Assembly (NCBI RefSeq): GCF_024139115.2
Contig: NC_085140.1
Coordinates: 295,769,293-295,833,292, forward strand
Reading direction: 5' to 3'
DNA length: 64,000 nt
From: Armigeres subalbatus
Taxonomy: Eukaryota; Arthropoda; Insecta; Diptera; Culicidae
Both the position numbers and the translations under genes were made by a program. This document shows, piece by piece, positions 11,752-22,844 of the stretch. How positions within the stretch are numbered: position 1 is the stretch's first letter; every line of letters starts with the position of its first letter. Under the pieces are notes generated by a model that made no database searches, had not been told where the DNA came from, and was given only the letters and a program-made list of their open reading frames with translations.

Positions 11752-12365
11752 AGGCTATGTTCGCTTCAAAAACGAACTTTTTATATGAGGCGCAGAGACC
11801 CATAGTGTTATATACAGATCGACTCAGCTCGAAGAATTGAAGTGATGACTGTGTGTGCCCGCACACTATTCTCACTCATTTTTCAGGCACTTGTCCTTTG
11901 CTCGCTTATTGCATTCGACGCGGAATCCTGTCCCATTGTTTCTTATTGAAAATTGGCCCAATCGGACTATGGGCTACGGAGTTATGGCCAAAATATTTTT
12001 TTTTTCAAGAAAAATCCTCACTCACTTTTTAGGCACTTACTCTTAGCTGATTTGCTCGAAACAATTTTCTTTCGACGCAGAATATGTTGTCTGATTCGAC
12101 AGATCGGACTATAGGTTTCGAAGTTGTGGCCAAAATTATTTTTTTTGCAAATGAAACACGTACAAAATTCTCACTCATTTTTTATGCACTTATCTTTAAT
12201 CGATTTGCTCGCAAAAAGTTGCATGTTGCAAGTTGAATCCTATCCCATCGTTTCCCATCGTATTGAAAATTGGCCACATGGACTATGGGCTCAAAAGTTA
12301 TGGCCAAGATACTATTTTATAACACATGAGGAAGGCTCAATCACCGCTAGGTGTATGATTCTGGT
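11752..12365 (+). repeat. Tandem-unit element T, copy with three units
   Basis: After a leader ending CCCATAGTGTTATATAC, about three diverged units follow. Each carries CTCACTCATTTTT, a TTGCATTCGACG-like word, a TCCCATTGTTTC-like word, ATTGAAAATTGGCC and GTTATGGCCAA. The copy ends near CAATCACCGCTAGGTG. The same family occurs at 16014-16438 (one unit), 48831-50897 (many units, minus) and 51940-52131 (one unit). It is non-coding; unit number varies strongly between copies. Confidence 0.65.
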
Positions 12366-12370
12366 TTTTT

Positions 12371-12996
12371 TTTAATCAAATGTCGAAGTGACATGTCTAG
12401 TACATAAAAGATGTATCGATTCTGCCCTGTTCATAACTGCATATCGTCAACCATGCAGTCTGCAGAGCGCAAGCAAATCATCTTCGTGGACATGTTTGTT
12501 GCGTCGAAGCACTGTCTGTCAGTGGAAGATGAAAATCTAATTCCGATATTTTGAAAATTTATGGACATTACGAAAAAAAGAGATAATCCATTTATGGCAA
12601 TCAAAATGGCTGTTGCTTTTCCTTTTTTTTTCGTCGGCCTTTTTCCTATCGAAGACAATTACTGACGCTTGAGATAACTCCACCTGGATCCTACATATCG
12701 TACCCATCAACACATGGGCCAGGACCTACGGCTTTACTTCCTATCCAGGGGAAGGCGTGACCAGACATTTTTCGTCTTAGAAAATGCCAACGGCGCTGAC
12801 TGTGGGGTGAGAGTCATTCACGCAATATGGCAGTCACAGAAACGATCTTTTTATCAAATAACCATCGCTTCTGCCACCAATATCATAGCGATTGCGTGTG
12901 CAAAGTGCCATATTTGTGCTATAAAGTGCCGTATGCGTATACCTTGATTGCAGTTAAATAAAGAAATACTGCAGGGCTCCTAAAGACCCCAGAAAT
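12371..12996. other. Spacer without recognised feature
   Basis: ORFs of 75-77 codons overlap on both strands with no domain signature. It is somewhat richer in GC than its surroundings between 12660 and 12950. Confidence 0.4.
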
Positions 12997-13000
12997 ACGT

Positions 13001-14209
13001 CTAGATTAGACCTCTTCATGTTTTCAAAAAGTATAAAAAATTCAACCGGTCAGCCCAGAATCACAATTCTTATGCTAAAATAAGTCTCCTGTCAAATTTT
13101 CAGCTAATTCGGATAAAATTTCGAGGTGGCTCAAGTCGATTTAGTGTTTTTGGGCTATTTTTAATTTTGGAAAAAATCTAACATGAGATATAAACGTCAA
13201 AAACTATCGCAACAACCTCTATACTGAAGCTATTGGTGTGCTCTACAATTCTTGTGAACATTGCGATTCGTTCCGTTCACGTTTTGTCCTTGTTAAAGTG
13301 ATTTTTAAGCTTTTAAGTGCATAAAAATACTGTTTCCCCCAAAAGTCGTTGTTCTACAACATTTTTGAGTTTATGACAAATGATTGTTAATTTATTATAT
13401 TATTATTCCTCTTTTTTCCCTGGAAATTTGAGTAATATAATTGCCCATGTGCGATTTACCGTTAAATTCTTAAAAATCAGAAGCTGAACATTTGTCATAA
13501 ATTTGCACGCTGAGATTTCTTCAAACAAGTTGTTCAAACAAAGAAGCTTCGATTTCACTTGTTACTACGATGCACTCAATCTTAAAAGCATGCAGACATA
13601 TGGTGAAATCAACAAAATTTGGAAGCCGTTTGTTGTAAGCATCAAATATCATATGATTTGATTTATGTTTTGTTCGAACAACTTGCTTGAAGAAGTCCTA
13701 ACGTGCAAATTTATGACAAATGTTCAGCTTCTGATTTTTAAGAATTTAACGGTAAATCGCACATGGGCAATTATATTACTCAAATTTCCAGGGAAAAAAG
13801 AGGAATAATAATATAATAAATAAACAATCATTTGTCATAAACTCAAGAATGTTGTAGAACAACGACTTTTGGGGGAAACAGTATTTTTATGCACTTAAAA
13901 GCTTAAAAATCACTTTAACAAGGACAAAACGTGAACGGAACGAATCGCAATGTTCACAAGACTTGTAGAGCACACCAATAGCTTCCGTATAGAGGTTGTT
14001 GCGATAGTTTTTGACGTTTATATCTCATGTTAGATTTTTTCCAAAATTAAAAATAGCCCAAAACACTAAATTGACTTGAGCCACCTCGAAATTTTATCCG
14101 AATTAGCTGAAAATTTGACAGGAGACTTATTTTAGCATAAGAATTGTGATTCTGGGCTGACCAGTTGAATTTTTGATACTTTTTGAAAACATGAAGAGGT
14201 CTAGTCTAG
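13001..14209. mobile_element. Foldback element with two inverted arms of about 541 bp
   Basis: The left arm (13001-13542) and right arm (13669-14209) are inverted copies that I could follow over their whole length with few mismatches. They are separated by a 126-bp spacer. The outer ends read CTAGATTAGACCTCTTCAT and ATGAAGAGGTCTAGTCTAG. Neither arm contains a long ORF. An isolated end of the same family lies at 56283-56366. High arm identity suggests recent insertion or gene conversion. A transcript crossing it would fold into a long double-stranded RNA. Confidence 0.85.
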
Positions 14210-14369
14210 ATCAAAAACCGCCACTTTGGATACTTGCTTGGTAGCATATTACCCAAAATCTTTGTTCGTTTTTCATGGGTATTTTTACCTCATGCAACAG
14301 TTAAACAATATAGCAAGACGATGGCATCTCAAAATTGTAGGAATTTTCAATAATATTGATAATATTCAC

Positions 14370-14723
14370 TAGAGATGGGCAAAACGGATCACTTAGTTGA
14401 ACTGTTCAGATCTGGGTCATTCAGTCTAAGGATCGGATCTTTAGAACAATACGTAAGGAGAATGCAAAATAGTGAAACGGTTGGCATTCTGGACTATGAT
14501 TTCGACCCGTACATGCCAAAATTTCACCGCTCTCACGCTTACAAGGATATATTATATGTGTAAAGAACCCACTATAAGCTTTTTGTTTCGCATTTCCTTA
14601 CAATTGGTTAGTTAATTTGCTGATCTGGTGATCCGGATCTTTTAAAAAGTGAGCTGTGAATCATTCACTCACAATAAAGATCCGGATCATTTTAACGGTT
14701 CCGGATCTGAATGCCCATCTCTA
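14370..14723. mobile_element. hAT-type MITE with TAGAGATGGGC ends
   Basis: The ends TAGAGATGGGC and GCCCATCTCTA are perfect inverted repeats. The flanks carry an exact 8-bp duplication ATATTCAC (14362-14369 and 14724-14731). Inside are several GGATC and GATCCGGATC words in both orientations, a common feature of transposase-binding subterminal repeats. It is 354 bp and non-coding. Confidence 0.85.
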
Positions 14724-14739
14724 ATATTCACATTTCAAG

Positions 14740-15127
14740 AAAGTTGGGATTTTTCGTTGCCGGAAAACTCATGAGGCAAACGCATTTTAGGGAACTCTTT
14801 TAGGGAACAACGAATCATGCGTCGGCAAATAGGCATTCTGGTATGAACAGTGCGCGGAGACGCGCAGTACATTGTAAGTTAGTCCCAGTAGGGCGTTTTG
14901 CCTTGCCGAAACGTTGGATGTTTTATCATAATGTTATTTTTTTAATTTTTTTATTCTTCCTACCTATTATTTTGGCACTTTTTCCGCCTAACCTATGTAA
15001 TTTTAGTTCTAGTTTTGTTACGGTCATCTCAAACACGGTAAATATAAGGGAATACTCAAAAGGCGTTTTGCCTTTTTGGGCCTCTTCCCCTATTAGACCC
15101 ACATCATCATCTGTGGCAACTAGCGGC
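14740..15127 (-). pseudogene. Possible 3' remnant of a non-LTR retrotransposon
   Basis: A 67-codon minus-strand frame (15129-14926) ends in a lysine-rich tail (IIGRKNKKIKKITL). The stretch at 14897-14915 contains GCCGAAACGTTGG, close to a word found near 9741. Together these resemble the end of a non-LTR ORF2 and its tail, but no catalytic motif is present. Chance ORF in AT-rich DNA is a fair alternative. Confidence 0.25.
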
Positions 15128-15340
15128 ATTACATTAGCGCTTGCTCGATCCTAATCACATTCGCATAGAAACAGACAAATTTAGCAAAACGGTGCCAACA
15201 TTAATTGTTTTGTTGATCGCATTAAGGTGCGCGCGAGCGGAACCGACAGACTGGGAGCACGACAATAACAGAATGAACAACACGCACCTGCATCGTGCTA
15301 GTGAGGTGTTACAATTTCAAATCATCACTTTCTGAATCGA
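15128..15340 (-). repeat. Dispersed repeat D1, minus-strand copy
   Basis: It is the inverse of 3929-4151 and 60920-61135, with the shared core CGCGCGAGCGGAAC and GGTGCCAACATTAATTG. The copy ends at TTTCTGAATCG. Confidence 0.6.
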
Positions 15341-16013
15341 GGTATGTAAATCCGTCCAGTTGTTTCTTAACAGAATAGGAAAACTGCTACTTTTTCCATT
15401 TCACGGTATCCAATTCGTTGTATCCCGAAAAAAATATAGCACCAATTAAATTCAATAATTTCTATAGTGCAAAATGGTCCAGGATACAGTTTACACGGAA
15501 AGATGCGTTTTATACCAAAACTATATTTTTTAGAAAAAAATGTTATTCCACAAAATTGTTCGGAGTAGTAAGGCCATCATTATGGTGCTATCAAAAAATA
15601 GGGTGGCCCATCATATAAAAAAATTAGAAAATATCTCAGAATATTGACATGCAATGTTCTACAAAGTTGTAGGGCAGCTTATTCCAATAAATTTGGCTAA
15701 AAAGCTTTTTCTGTAGCTCTCAAGTTGGCAAATTCAGAGCAATTTTACCTACTTAGATTTAGATTTTTGATCTTTTTTTTGTTTTCTATTTTTCGGAAAT
15801 GTCGTCTTCGGAAGACTTTTAGAGCTCAAAAAAAATGCAACTTTTGATGTATAAATATGCTCAATATATTTTTCCGATCAAAAGTTATAATCATTTTTCT
15901 GTCAAAATAACATTTTTTCATAAGTTCGATTAGGGCAGACAAAAAAACTGTTTACACGGTATTTGCAAGAATAATTCATATTCTTTATTATGTCAAAAAA
16001 TTGGGGTATGTTA

Positions 16014-16438
16014 TTTTTGCCTTTCTCGTATAGTAAGTATACGTAAAGGCTATATGATCACTCTAAAACCAAACTTTTTATAGAAGGCTCGGAAACCCAT
16101 AGTGTTATATACCAATCGACTCAGCTCGATGAATTGAGATGATGTCTTTTTGTATGTATGTATGTATGTATGTGTATGTGTGTAGGTGCACAAAATTTTG
16201 TAGACACACTTTTTGGAACTTAGCATTGACCGAATTACTCGCAACAAGTTTCATTTGACGGGGAATCCTGTTTCATTGTTTGCCATTGAAAATTGGCCTA
16301 TGGTCAGCCTATGGCCATCATAAGTTATGGCCAAAATTCTATTTTTATGAGCAAAACACGCTAAAAAACATTCACCTATACTTTTTAGTATTTTTTTTCT
16401 AACGGGAAAGGCACCAACACCGTCAGGTGGATTAATCA
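16014..16438 (+). repeat. Tandem-unit element T, single-unit copy
   Basis: It begins TTTTGCCTTTCTCGTATAG, has the shared leader ACCAATCGACTCAGCTCG, a short GTAT microsatellite at 16150-16185, one body unit and the tail GTCAGGTGGATTAATCA. The terminal words GCCTTTCTCG and GGGAAAGGC are inverted. This is the shortest complete-looking copy and helps define the family's ends. Confidence 0.65.
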
Positions 16439-16459
16439 GAGTTTTTATCTCGAGTATTA

Positions 16460-16995
16460 GGGTGAAACGACCTATTATGGAGGGGTTAAGCACCGTGTCA
16501 AAACAAAATTGATTACAAAAATTGTTCAAAAATTACCTGTTGGTCGATTTCCACATTGTAGTAGTTAAATAGGATGCTCGTTAACTATAGTTTTGTAAAT
16601 ATTACGTTAATTGTGCTGAACTTATGTTGTTTTGTTTTTATCACAATAAAAACAAACTACCGCAATAATAGGACGCAGTTGCCTATCGTTGCGATATTTT
16701 TTGAAGGTCAGTCCTATTGTTGCGGTATTGCATGTAATTTTTATGGAGATCGATACCGCAACAATAGGACCTTAGCACTACAGCAATAATAGGCTCAAAG
16801 GGTTCAAATTTTTAACGAAAAATGTTGATTTTTCATCATTTTGAACGGAATTTTGTCAAACAAAAGCTGTTCTAGTCGTTAATCCCAAGAGTTTTAGCGT
16901 ACCCACAATTGTTTTCAATGGTATTATATCCAGAATGGACTACTTTAACACTACCGCAACATTAGGGCATACCACAACGATAGGACGTTTTACCC
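16460..16995. mobile_element. MITE with GGGTGAAACG ends and CCGCAATAATAGGAC repeats
   Basis: GGGTGAAACGACCTAT pairs with ATAGGACGTTTTACCC, and TA flanks both sides (16458-16459, 16996-16997). Internal copies of CCGCAA(T/C)AATAGGAC occur in both orientations. A similar motif appears near 57618-57650. Confidence 0.65.
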
Positions 16996-17524
16996 TACCA
17001 ATTTTTTCTTTTTTTAAATTTTTTTAAAGTTATTTGATATAACTCGACAACGGAAAAAGATACAGACGATGTTATCATAGAAAAAACACGCGTTTTGAAA
17101 AGCCCCAAAAGCCTCCAGAAGGTGACATTTGTGAAAAATAAAAAATAAAATGAGCAGATCAAAAATATTGTTTTTTGAGGGACACCCTAATCCTGGTAAG
17201 TAAAATTGCTCTGAATCATTGGGCTTAAGAGCTATAGAAAAAGTTTATGTAGCAAAGTTGATTGGAAAAAGCTGTGCTACAATTTTGTATAACTTTTTTT
17301 TGTCAATATTTCGCAGAATTTTTTCTTTCACGTTTTTATAAAATGGCCCACCTTATTTTTCAATAATTCTGTAATAAGGGGCCAAGTATCCAGAACAACT
17401 TTGTACAACCAATTTTTTTTCCTAAAAGTATAGTTCAAATTTGACCAAAATGTCACTTACACCGCTCTGATTCAAACCGCCTGAATTGTCTTTCGCACTA
17501 GAAGTAACTTTGACATTTTTTTTC

Positions 17525-17650
17525 AAAATGGGCTTAGTAGTCATATGGCTACTGCATTTGCCGCATACGCAGGAGGTCGTGGGTTCAATTACAGATCCGT
17601 TCCATCCTCCTACTTTGTATCTTTTTCTATATTTCTCATGTTCAAGCAAT
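17525..17650 (+). repeat. tRNA-derived SINE fragment
   Basis: GTAGTCATATGGCTACTG, CCGCATACGCAGGAGGTC and GTGGGTTCAATTACAG follow the A-box/anticodon/B-box order of a tRNA. The tail is CTTTGTATCTTTTTC. The arms do not form a cloverleaf, so this is a retroposed tRNA relative and not a tRNA gene. Confidence 0.5.
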
Positions 17651-17799
17651 CGCTAGAACTGAAAATGAACTTCCATACCGTTTTCATTTCTGTAACATAC
17701 CTTCAGATTGACGTTTCTAGCAGTAGCTTATCTGGTCTTAATGTAGTAGCAACTACGGGCAGTTAATCAAGATCAAGTTCAAGAAGCCATTTTGCCATA

Positions 17800-18045
17800 G
17801 TTTGCCATAGAAAAAGTAAAAAGGAGAATAAAGGAAGCAGGAAGTAAGTAGAAGGAAAAAAAAAGAAGGAAGAAGAAAACGTGAAAAGGATGAAGGATAG
17901 AGGAAGAATAAGCAAAAAAGAAGAGATAAAAAAGGGGAAGATGGCATAAAAAGATGGAATAGAAAAGAAGGTAGGATGAAGAAGAAAAAAGAAATAAGGG
18001 AGAATGAATAATGAAGTAGGGAGAAAGAAAAAAGTAGTAAGGAAT
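17800..18045 (+). repeat. Polypurine tract
   Basis: About 245 bases are nearly all A and G on the plus strand (AAGGAGAATAAAGGAAGCAG and similar). Long purine runs can form triplex DNA. The minus-strand ORFs here are only its Phe/Ser/Leu-rich translation. Confidence 0.7.
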
Positions 18046-18339
18046 AATATCTCTTTTCTCAATTCTTATGTCATATTCCTCACATTTCGTTACTCTCTTT
18101 TCAATTCTAACTTTTCAAAATGATGAACTTTATTGAAAATTTAAAAATGTCAATTAATTGCATATTATTCGGCAACTCGGCCGTACGAAAACCATTTTTT
18201 TGTTAAATATCTTGTCCAATCTCCACATGTGCTTTACTGTTGTATATCCAGAGTCAAGCGAGTGCACATTGTTTATTAAACGAGAGGATCGCACTCCGAC
18301 AAATAAAGTATCCGAAAGATATTCAATTTGCAAAAAAGA

Positions 18340-18446
18340 GAGCTAACCGCGGTGGAGGTTGGTACTCGGATTCTGATGGCTTTTTCGCAAACGTGACCTT
18401 TAAGTGGGTTGAGGGTTGAGGGTTCGAGTCCCTCCAAGACACGTGG
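18340..18446 (+). repeat. tRNA-like sequence with intact B box
   Basis: GAGGGTTCGAGTCCCTCC (18419-18436) is a perfect T-arm with B box. Upstream sequence does not give a convincing D-arm or acceptor match. TTTTTCGCAAA(C/T) occurs on both sides of it (near 18381 and 18450). I take it as a degraded tRNA-derived SINE or tRNA pseudogene. Confidence 0.4.
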
Positions 18447-18579
18447 ATTCTTTTTCGCAAATTTCATATCAATTTGTCCATTTCGAAACATGTGCTGTGC
18501 ATATGCACAGCCAAGATATTTAAAAATGTCATCAACAATAAAATGAACAACGAATACTGAAAAAGAGACAATTTTACTT

Positions 18580-18880
18580 TTGACTTAAGGAATATTCCTT
18601 TTAAATTTGATTCCTTATTTCTATTTTTACATTTCTCTCTTCTCCTTATGTCTCACAGCTTACTTCTAATTTTTAACTGCTTATCAATTTTTAATTTAAA
18701 CTTTAAATTTTTTGCTCACATCTCATGTTTCACGTCCCAATTCGCACCTCATACTGCTCACTTTTCACTTTTTACTTCTCTTTACTTTTACTTGTTCCTA
18801 TGTTCAATTCCTCACTACTCGTTCACACTTTGAAATTTCTATAACTTACTTCTCATTTCTCAGTTTTCCCTACTCTCATT
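18580..18880 (+). repeat. Pyrimidine-rich stretch
   Basis: The plus strand is dominated by T and C with recurring TTCTCATTTCTC, TTACTTCTC and TCACTTTT words. The ORFs on it are compositional artefacts. It may once have been one array with the GTGAGAAGTGAG-type repeats seen at 53.5 kb. Confidence 0.45.
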
Positions 18881-19159
18881 CTATGGAGACATTTTACACC
18901 CAGACGGCATTCGGCTAAATAGCATGACACCCATGAGATAGAGCTGTGTGCCGTTTTCCGTCGTATATGCATCCCTTCATTTTTTTTAGGATCACCTTTC
19001 AGTAATCTGCTCTGTTTTGTCATTTTTTTCTGTCAACTGTAGTGTACTACTTACAATCATCGATATTTTTGAATTTGATCGATTTAAATATTTTTTTCTT
19101 TTTTTATGCCACTCACCCCCCCCCCCCTTCCAACTTTCAATAATATTGAAGGGACGATA

Positions 19160-19864
19160 ATCATGGTTTTAGACCGATTTTGAACATTATGCATCGCTCT
19201 TTAGCCCCCATGTCGATCCTAATTCCGCCATCCGACACTATCAGACTGTTAGGATGTAGAAAGCCCGGCAAAGTATGGGGGGCTGTCCCGGTGAAATTTA
19301 ACGGGCCGATCCTGCTGACGTGGATGCTGAGACCCACTGCAAAGGAGCGGTTCGTTGAGCCCATTCCGAATAATAGAGTGTCGCTATACTCATATAGCAT
19401 ACCATCATTATCATTGGCCAAATCGGAGTCGTCCAAAAGGTTCACACTTGCCTCACATCAGCGACATGCCGAATGAGGACAGTAAGAAACCTGCGCGTAA
19501 AAGATTCGTACTACGCATCTACGAGGCCGACGACCCTATCTGCAAAACTTTTGCATCCCAGGGCGTAACATCTTCATGGTTCAGACAACAGAAAACTCTT
19601 ACGTAGTCATTTCATTTCCAACTTATCAACCTGCTCTAGGATAATGTGATTAGAGGCAGTATGTTGCAGTATAGTTTCTACAGCGTTCGAACAGACAGTA
19701 TAGGGTTTGCCCTGAGCACCTCCACCTACAGTTGACTTCGGGGGCCCTATAGGTTTCACGCATTGAATGTTCCTCGGCCAGCATCCAGCATGAGTGCCCG
19801 TCCAGCTCATCCAGGTTGTTCTAGCTGATTCCAATAAAAAGCATTCTTTATAGGCCGCCCCCTG
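19160..19864. other. Unclassified coding-like, GC-richer block, probably retroelement debris
   Basis: Base composition is much less AT-rich than upstream, and overlapping 75-98 codon frames run on both strands. It directly precedes non-LTR and BEL/Pao remnants. I could not place any frame in a known domain. Frames at 19180-19476 (plus) and 19834-19607 (minus) are the longest. Confidence 0.4.
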
Positions 19865-20805
19865 CTCTTTTGCGCAGCCACCTGCCGCTGATGGGGGAAA
19901 GTCTCATCAACCAGCGATATTCGCCTCCTCTACGAAGGAAAAATTCGTAGTTGCCAGTGAAAGACACGACATGTTAGTCACTCAACTACTCAACGGAACA
20001 GCTGATACTCAGGCTCGGGGATTTCAAACATCTTCTTCAAATTTTGACGCCCGACCAACCTTTACTATCTTAGCATGTGCCACCAAGGATGCGATGAATT
20101 ACTCGCGTCAACTTCGAGCCACATCACTGCAGGAGATTGAAGCAGCCGTCCGAAGCACGAAATCCAATAAGGCTCCCAGGATCGACCGCATATCAGCAGA
20201 GATGATTGAAGCCGACTCCAAGCCACCCATACAAATGCTCTCTGCAATACCTGGCATACCGCGACTTTTCCGGCCTACTGAATGCAAGGTGTCTTAGTGA
20301 AGGTTTTAAAGTGGATCTGACTTTGTGCGAATATTGGATGGGCATCATATTACAGGACATTGTTCTCATAGTTCTAGCCTAATTCGGGTGCAGGGGAAGG
20401 TAGACACACCCAAGAAATCCTGTGAGGACCATATTGTAAAATTTTGCATCACCCTGGAGCAGATCAACGAATTTTCAGAGTCGCTCCATTTAATACTCAT
20501 TGACCACGATAACACCTTCGATCGTCTGATCCACGAGAATCTGTGGTGTGCCTCTAGAGAATTGGAAAGATTTCCTTACAATGTCATCGGCCTCATCGAT
20601 ACGTACTATGAAGCTTCCCGACGTGCAGAGCTCAGCACAACGGCTGCCGATGGACGAGGCAAGGATAGATGTATTTTATCTCAACTTCATGTCCCCTTCA
20701 AAATCGACGAAGTCATGGGCCGGCAGCCTACGATCATGCAGCAACCGAACGGCCGCGATCAGGCTGACGATACTGCCTTACTAGCGCAACAGCGCTCTTT
20801 TATGC
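19865..20805 (+). pseudogene. RTE-like non-LTR retrotransposon ORF2, broken reverse transcriptase
   Basis: A frameshifted plus-strand series covers the reverse transcriptase start (TSLQEIEAAVRSTKSNKAP, then IDRISAEMIEADS at 20128-20220). It continues with the fingers/palm (SCEDHIVKFCITLEQINEF, then LILIDHDNTFDRLIHENLW at 20425-20548) and ends with DDTALLAQQRS near 20770-20800. In active relatives motif A reads FID(F/Y)..AFD and the catalytic box (F/Y)ADD; here motif A has lost its aromatic residue, and the second motif is ADDTALLAQ. Several frameshifts and internal deletions make it dead. It joins BEL/Pao sequence at about 20806. A sister fragment lies at 38165-38410. Confidence 0.75.
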
Positions 20806-21106
20806 AATTTTTGCGACCCTACGCTCTATTTCTTCGCCGATGCATCCTCGGTTGCGTATGGAGCTTGCTGCATCGTCTGCATAGAATCGACGGAGCACAA
20901 GTTCACTTGTTGACATCGAAGTCAAAATTTGCGCCACTGTCCACGCACCACTCCATCGCCAGCCTAGAGCTCTGTGCAACACAGCTGGCAACGCAGCTCT
21001 TGAAGAAGATGGACGCCTCGCTGAAGACCACCACCACCACCTATTTTCAACACCTTGTTTTAGTGGTTGCACTCCATTTAATTCCGTTGGAAAACATTCG
21101 TAGCTA
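20806..21106 (+). pseudogene. BEL/Pao retrotransposon pol, RNase H region, 5' part
   Basis: FADASSVAYGACC (20831-20869) is followed, after a stop and frame change, by LLTSKSKFAPLS and IASLELCATQLATQLL (20918-21005). The order matches the RNase H-like part of BEL/Pao pol, where DAS..AYGA and the K..VAPL...LELCA block are diagnostic. The coding then reads W..S...RWKTFVA and is cut by the MITE at 21107. Stops and frameshifts show long inactivity. BEL/Pao elements are LTR retrotransposons that replicate through cytoplasmic particles. Confidence 0.7.
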
Positions 21107-21272
21107 AGGGGTCGTACACTTATTACGTAAGCAATTTTTCTGGGTTTTTCGACCCCCCCTCCCCCCTTGTAAGATTTTTTTCATACAAATGAATTTTTAT
21201 TTATATGGAGCGTAAGATATTGACCGACCCCCCCTCCCCCCATAAGTGCTTACGTAATATGTGTACGGCCCC
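21107..21272. mobile_element. MITE with AGGGGTCGTACAC ends inserted in the BEL/Pao remnant
   Basis: The ends AGGGGTCGTACACTTATTACG and CGTAATATGTGTACGGCCCC are inverted repeats. TA is duplicated on both sides (21105-21106, 21273-21274). Removing the 166 bp plus one TA rejoins the BEL/Pao frame as ...KTFVA followed by NHVSKI. An equally long copy is at 57380-57545 and a terminal piece at 59574-59610. Confidence 0.9.
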
Positions 21273-21700
21273 TAACCACGTATCGAAGATCCGAGCAGCC
21301 ACAAGCATAGCTTGTCTCGGAAATCCCGCCGACTGTATTTCGCGCGGACTCAACCCAGCAAACATTGACCACTGTTTCCGTTGGTAGCACGGGCTTGTCT
21401 GCCTTACTGTCACCTGAATATTGGCTCAATACCGTCAACGACCAGGAGAACTCCCGCGCAGCGTTCGAGGAGGGCGCATAGGACTAATTGTGGCGTTGAC
21501 CGCCATAACAGCAGAATTTTTTGGAAAACTGTGTTTTGGTCGTTGTGGCCGCTACAACCAACGACTGAAGAGGCGCATAGAGTTGCGCAGTTCCGGATCA
21601 TCTTTCTATCCGTTGACCATAGCCGAGCCAGTTCATCATTCATCGTACCACTCGCAACTTCCGAGCTCTAGTACGCTGAATGTGAAATCTGAGTTGTTAT
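21273..21700 (+). pseudogene. BEL/Pao retrotransposon pol, 3' part after the MITE
   Basis: It resumes with NHVSKIRAATSIACLGNPAD and CISRGLNPANI (21275-21363). The NPAD..SRG motif is characteristic of the region between RNase H and integrase in BEL/Pao pol. Tryptophan-rich remains and an EYWLNTVN block (21415-21445) follow in another frame. After about 21480 the resemblance fades. No integrase DDE triad can be picked out. Confidence 0.65.
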
Positions 21701-22538
21701 ACGTTAGTGAGACATTGTCATAATATAAATTTACCAATGAGTCCACTGCTGGTCTGCTTCCGCGTCGATGTGTACTACAAAGGTTGGATAAAAAGCGAAA
21801 TTACTTTTACCAGGGACGCTCTTGTACTCGGTGAAAAATTCTCAAGAGAATTTAGGGAAATTTTTTCTCCAAGTATTCCAGGGAGGTCATCCTCCATGAA
21901 TTTTGGGTTATTCTAATAATTCTGCAAAATTTTTAGAACATATTATAAGAAGTTTTCCATAACTTTACGAGTTCTTTGAAATAAATCACATACAGTGGCT
22001 GGTTTCTTACCCGCCGTTGCCAGCATCCAGGCGTTACGTAGGGTAAATCACTACTTGGGCCTATGGAGTCGATTCCCGGCTCACTGCAAAAAAAAACTGA
22101 TGATTTATACTCTTTGGAAGCCGTAGGTTTATGATTAATAATTATAAAAAAATCCCGTTTATCTCGCACAATACTTAATATTTTTCATTCATTTATTTTA
22201 CTCCTAATTGATCCAATTAATGAAAATAAAAATATAGATTTCAAACTTTCGCTCTCGTTGCAACACCACTGAGCCGGAGTGAATCTTTCCAGTTTTACAA
22301 AACGGTATCATCATTTAACCTACCCAAAAATCGTCACAGTGCTCGATACAATCATTGCTTGAAGCTGTCACCACACTATAATGCTAAACTCAAGCACTTC
22401 AATCCCTTTTGTTTGTTCGTATAACTAGAACTTTTATAAACATATTAGAATACATTTAAAAATGTATCCTCAAACCGAACAAAAAATCACCTCGACCCGA
22501 GAACTTCTAGCGCACCGTGCTGCTGAAAGGCCAGGAGT
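21701..22538. other. AT-rich spacer with a possible tRNA-like patch
   Basis: Nothing coding was recognised. GGAGTCGATTCCCGGCTC at 22066-22083 resembles a B box and T-arm, with the run of A after it as a possible retroposon tail. Support for a SINE is weak. Confidence 0.35.
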
Positions 22539-22844
22539 CTTATTTTAATGTGACCAGACGTCCCGCGTTTCGCGGGACAGTCCCGCATTTTCACTATTTG
22601 TCCCGCGCAAAAAAGCGTCCCGCGAAACGTCCCGCATTTAACAAATTTCTAGATAATGTCCCGCGAAATAATGAAAAATAGATGGCATAATTAGCTATTT
22701 ATTAGTATTTTCAAAGAAATTATAAAATTTTAAAATATATAATAATGACTAAAGCAAACGTTTTGTAAGACAATCGTATGGATCATTGAAATCAAGATTA
22801 AAATGTGCTTTTGTGACTATAGATTGTTTTACTCAAGCCTTATA

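Larger units (their letters stand above)
15590..17368. mobile_element. Large inverted-repeat element with about 200-bp arms
   Basis: The arms 15590-15782 and 17156-17368 are diverged inverted copies, starting TAGGGTGGCCCATCA on the left and ending ATGGCCCACCTTATTTTTC on the right. The 1.4-kb middle holds two later insertions, the T element copy at 16014-16438 and the MITE at 16460-16995. A stray piece of the family (AATATGCTCAATAT...CCGATCAAAAG) occurs at 57556-57615. No transposase ORF is seen. Confidence 0.6.

Noticed and set aside
17753..18062. Phe/Ser/Leu-rich membrane-protein-like minus-strand ORFs
   Set aside because: They are the translation of the polypurine tract's complement.
19180..19834. 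Retroelement gag or protease
   Set aside because: The context suggests retroelement debris, but no zinc knuckle, protease triad or other motif could be identified in any frame.
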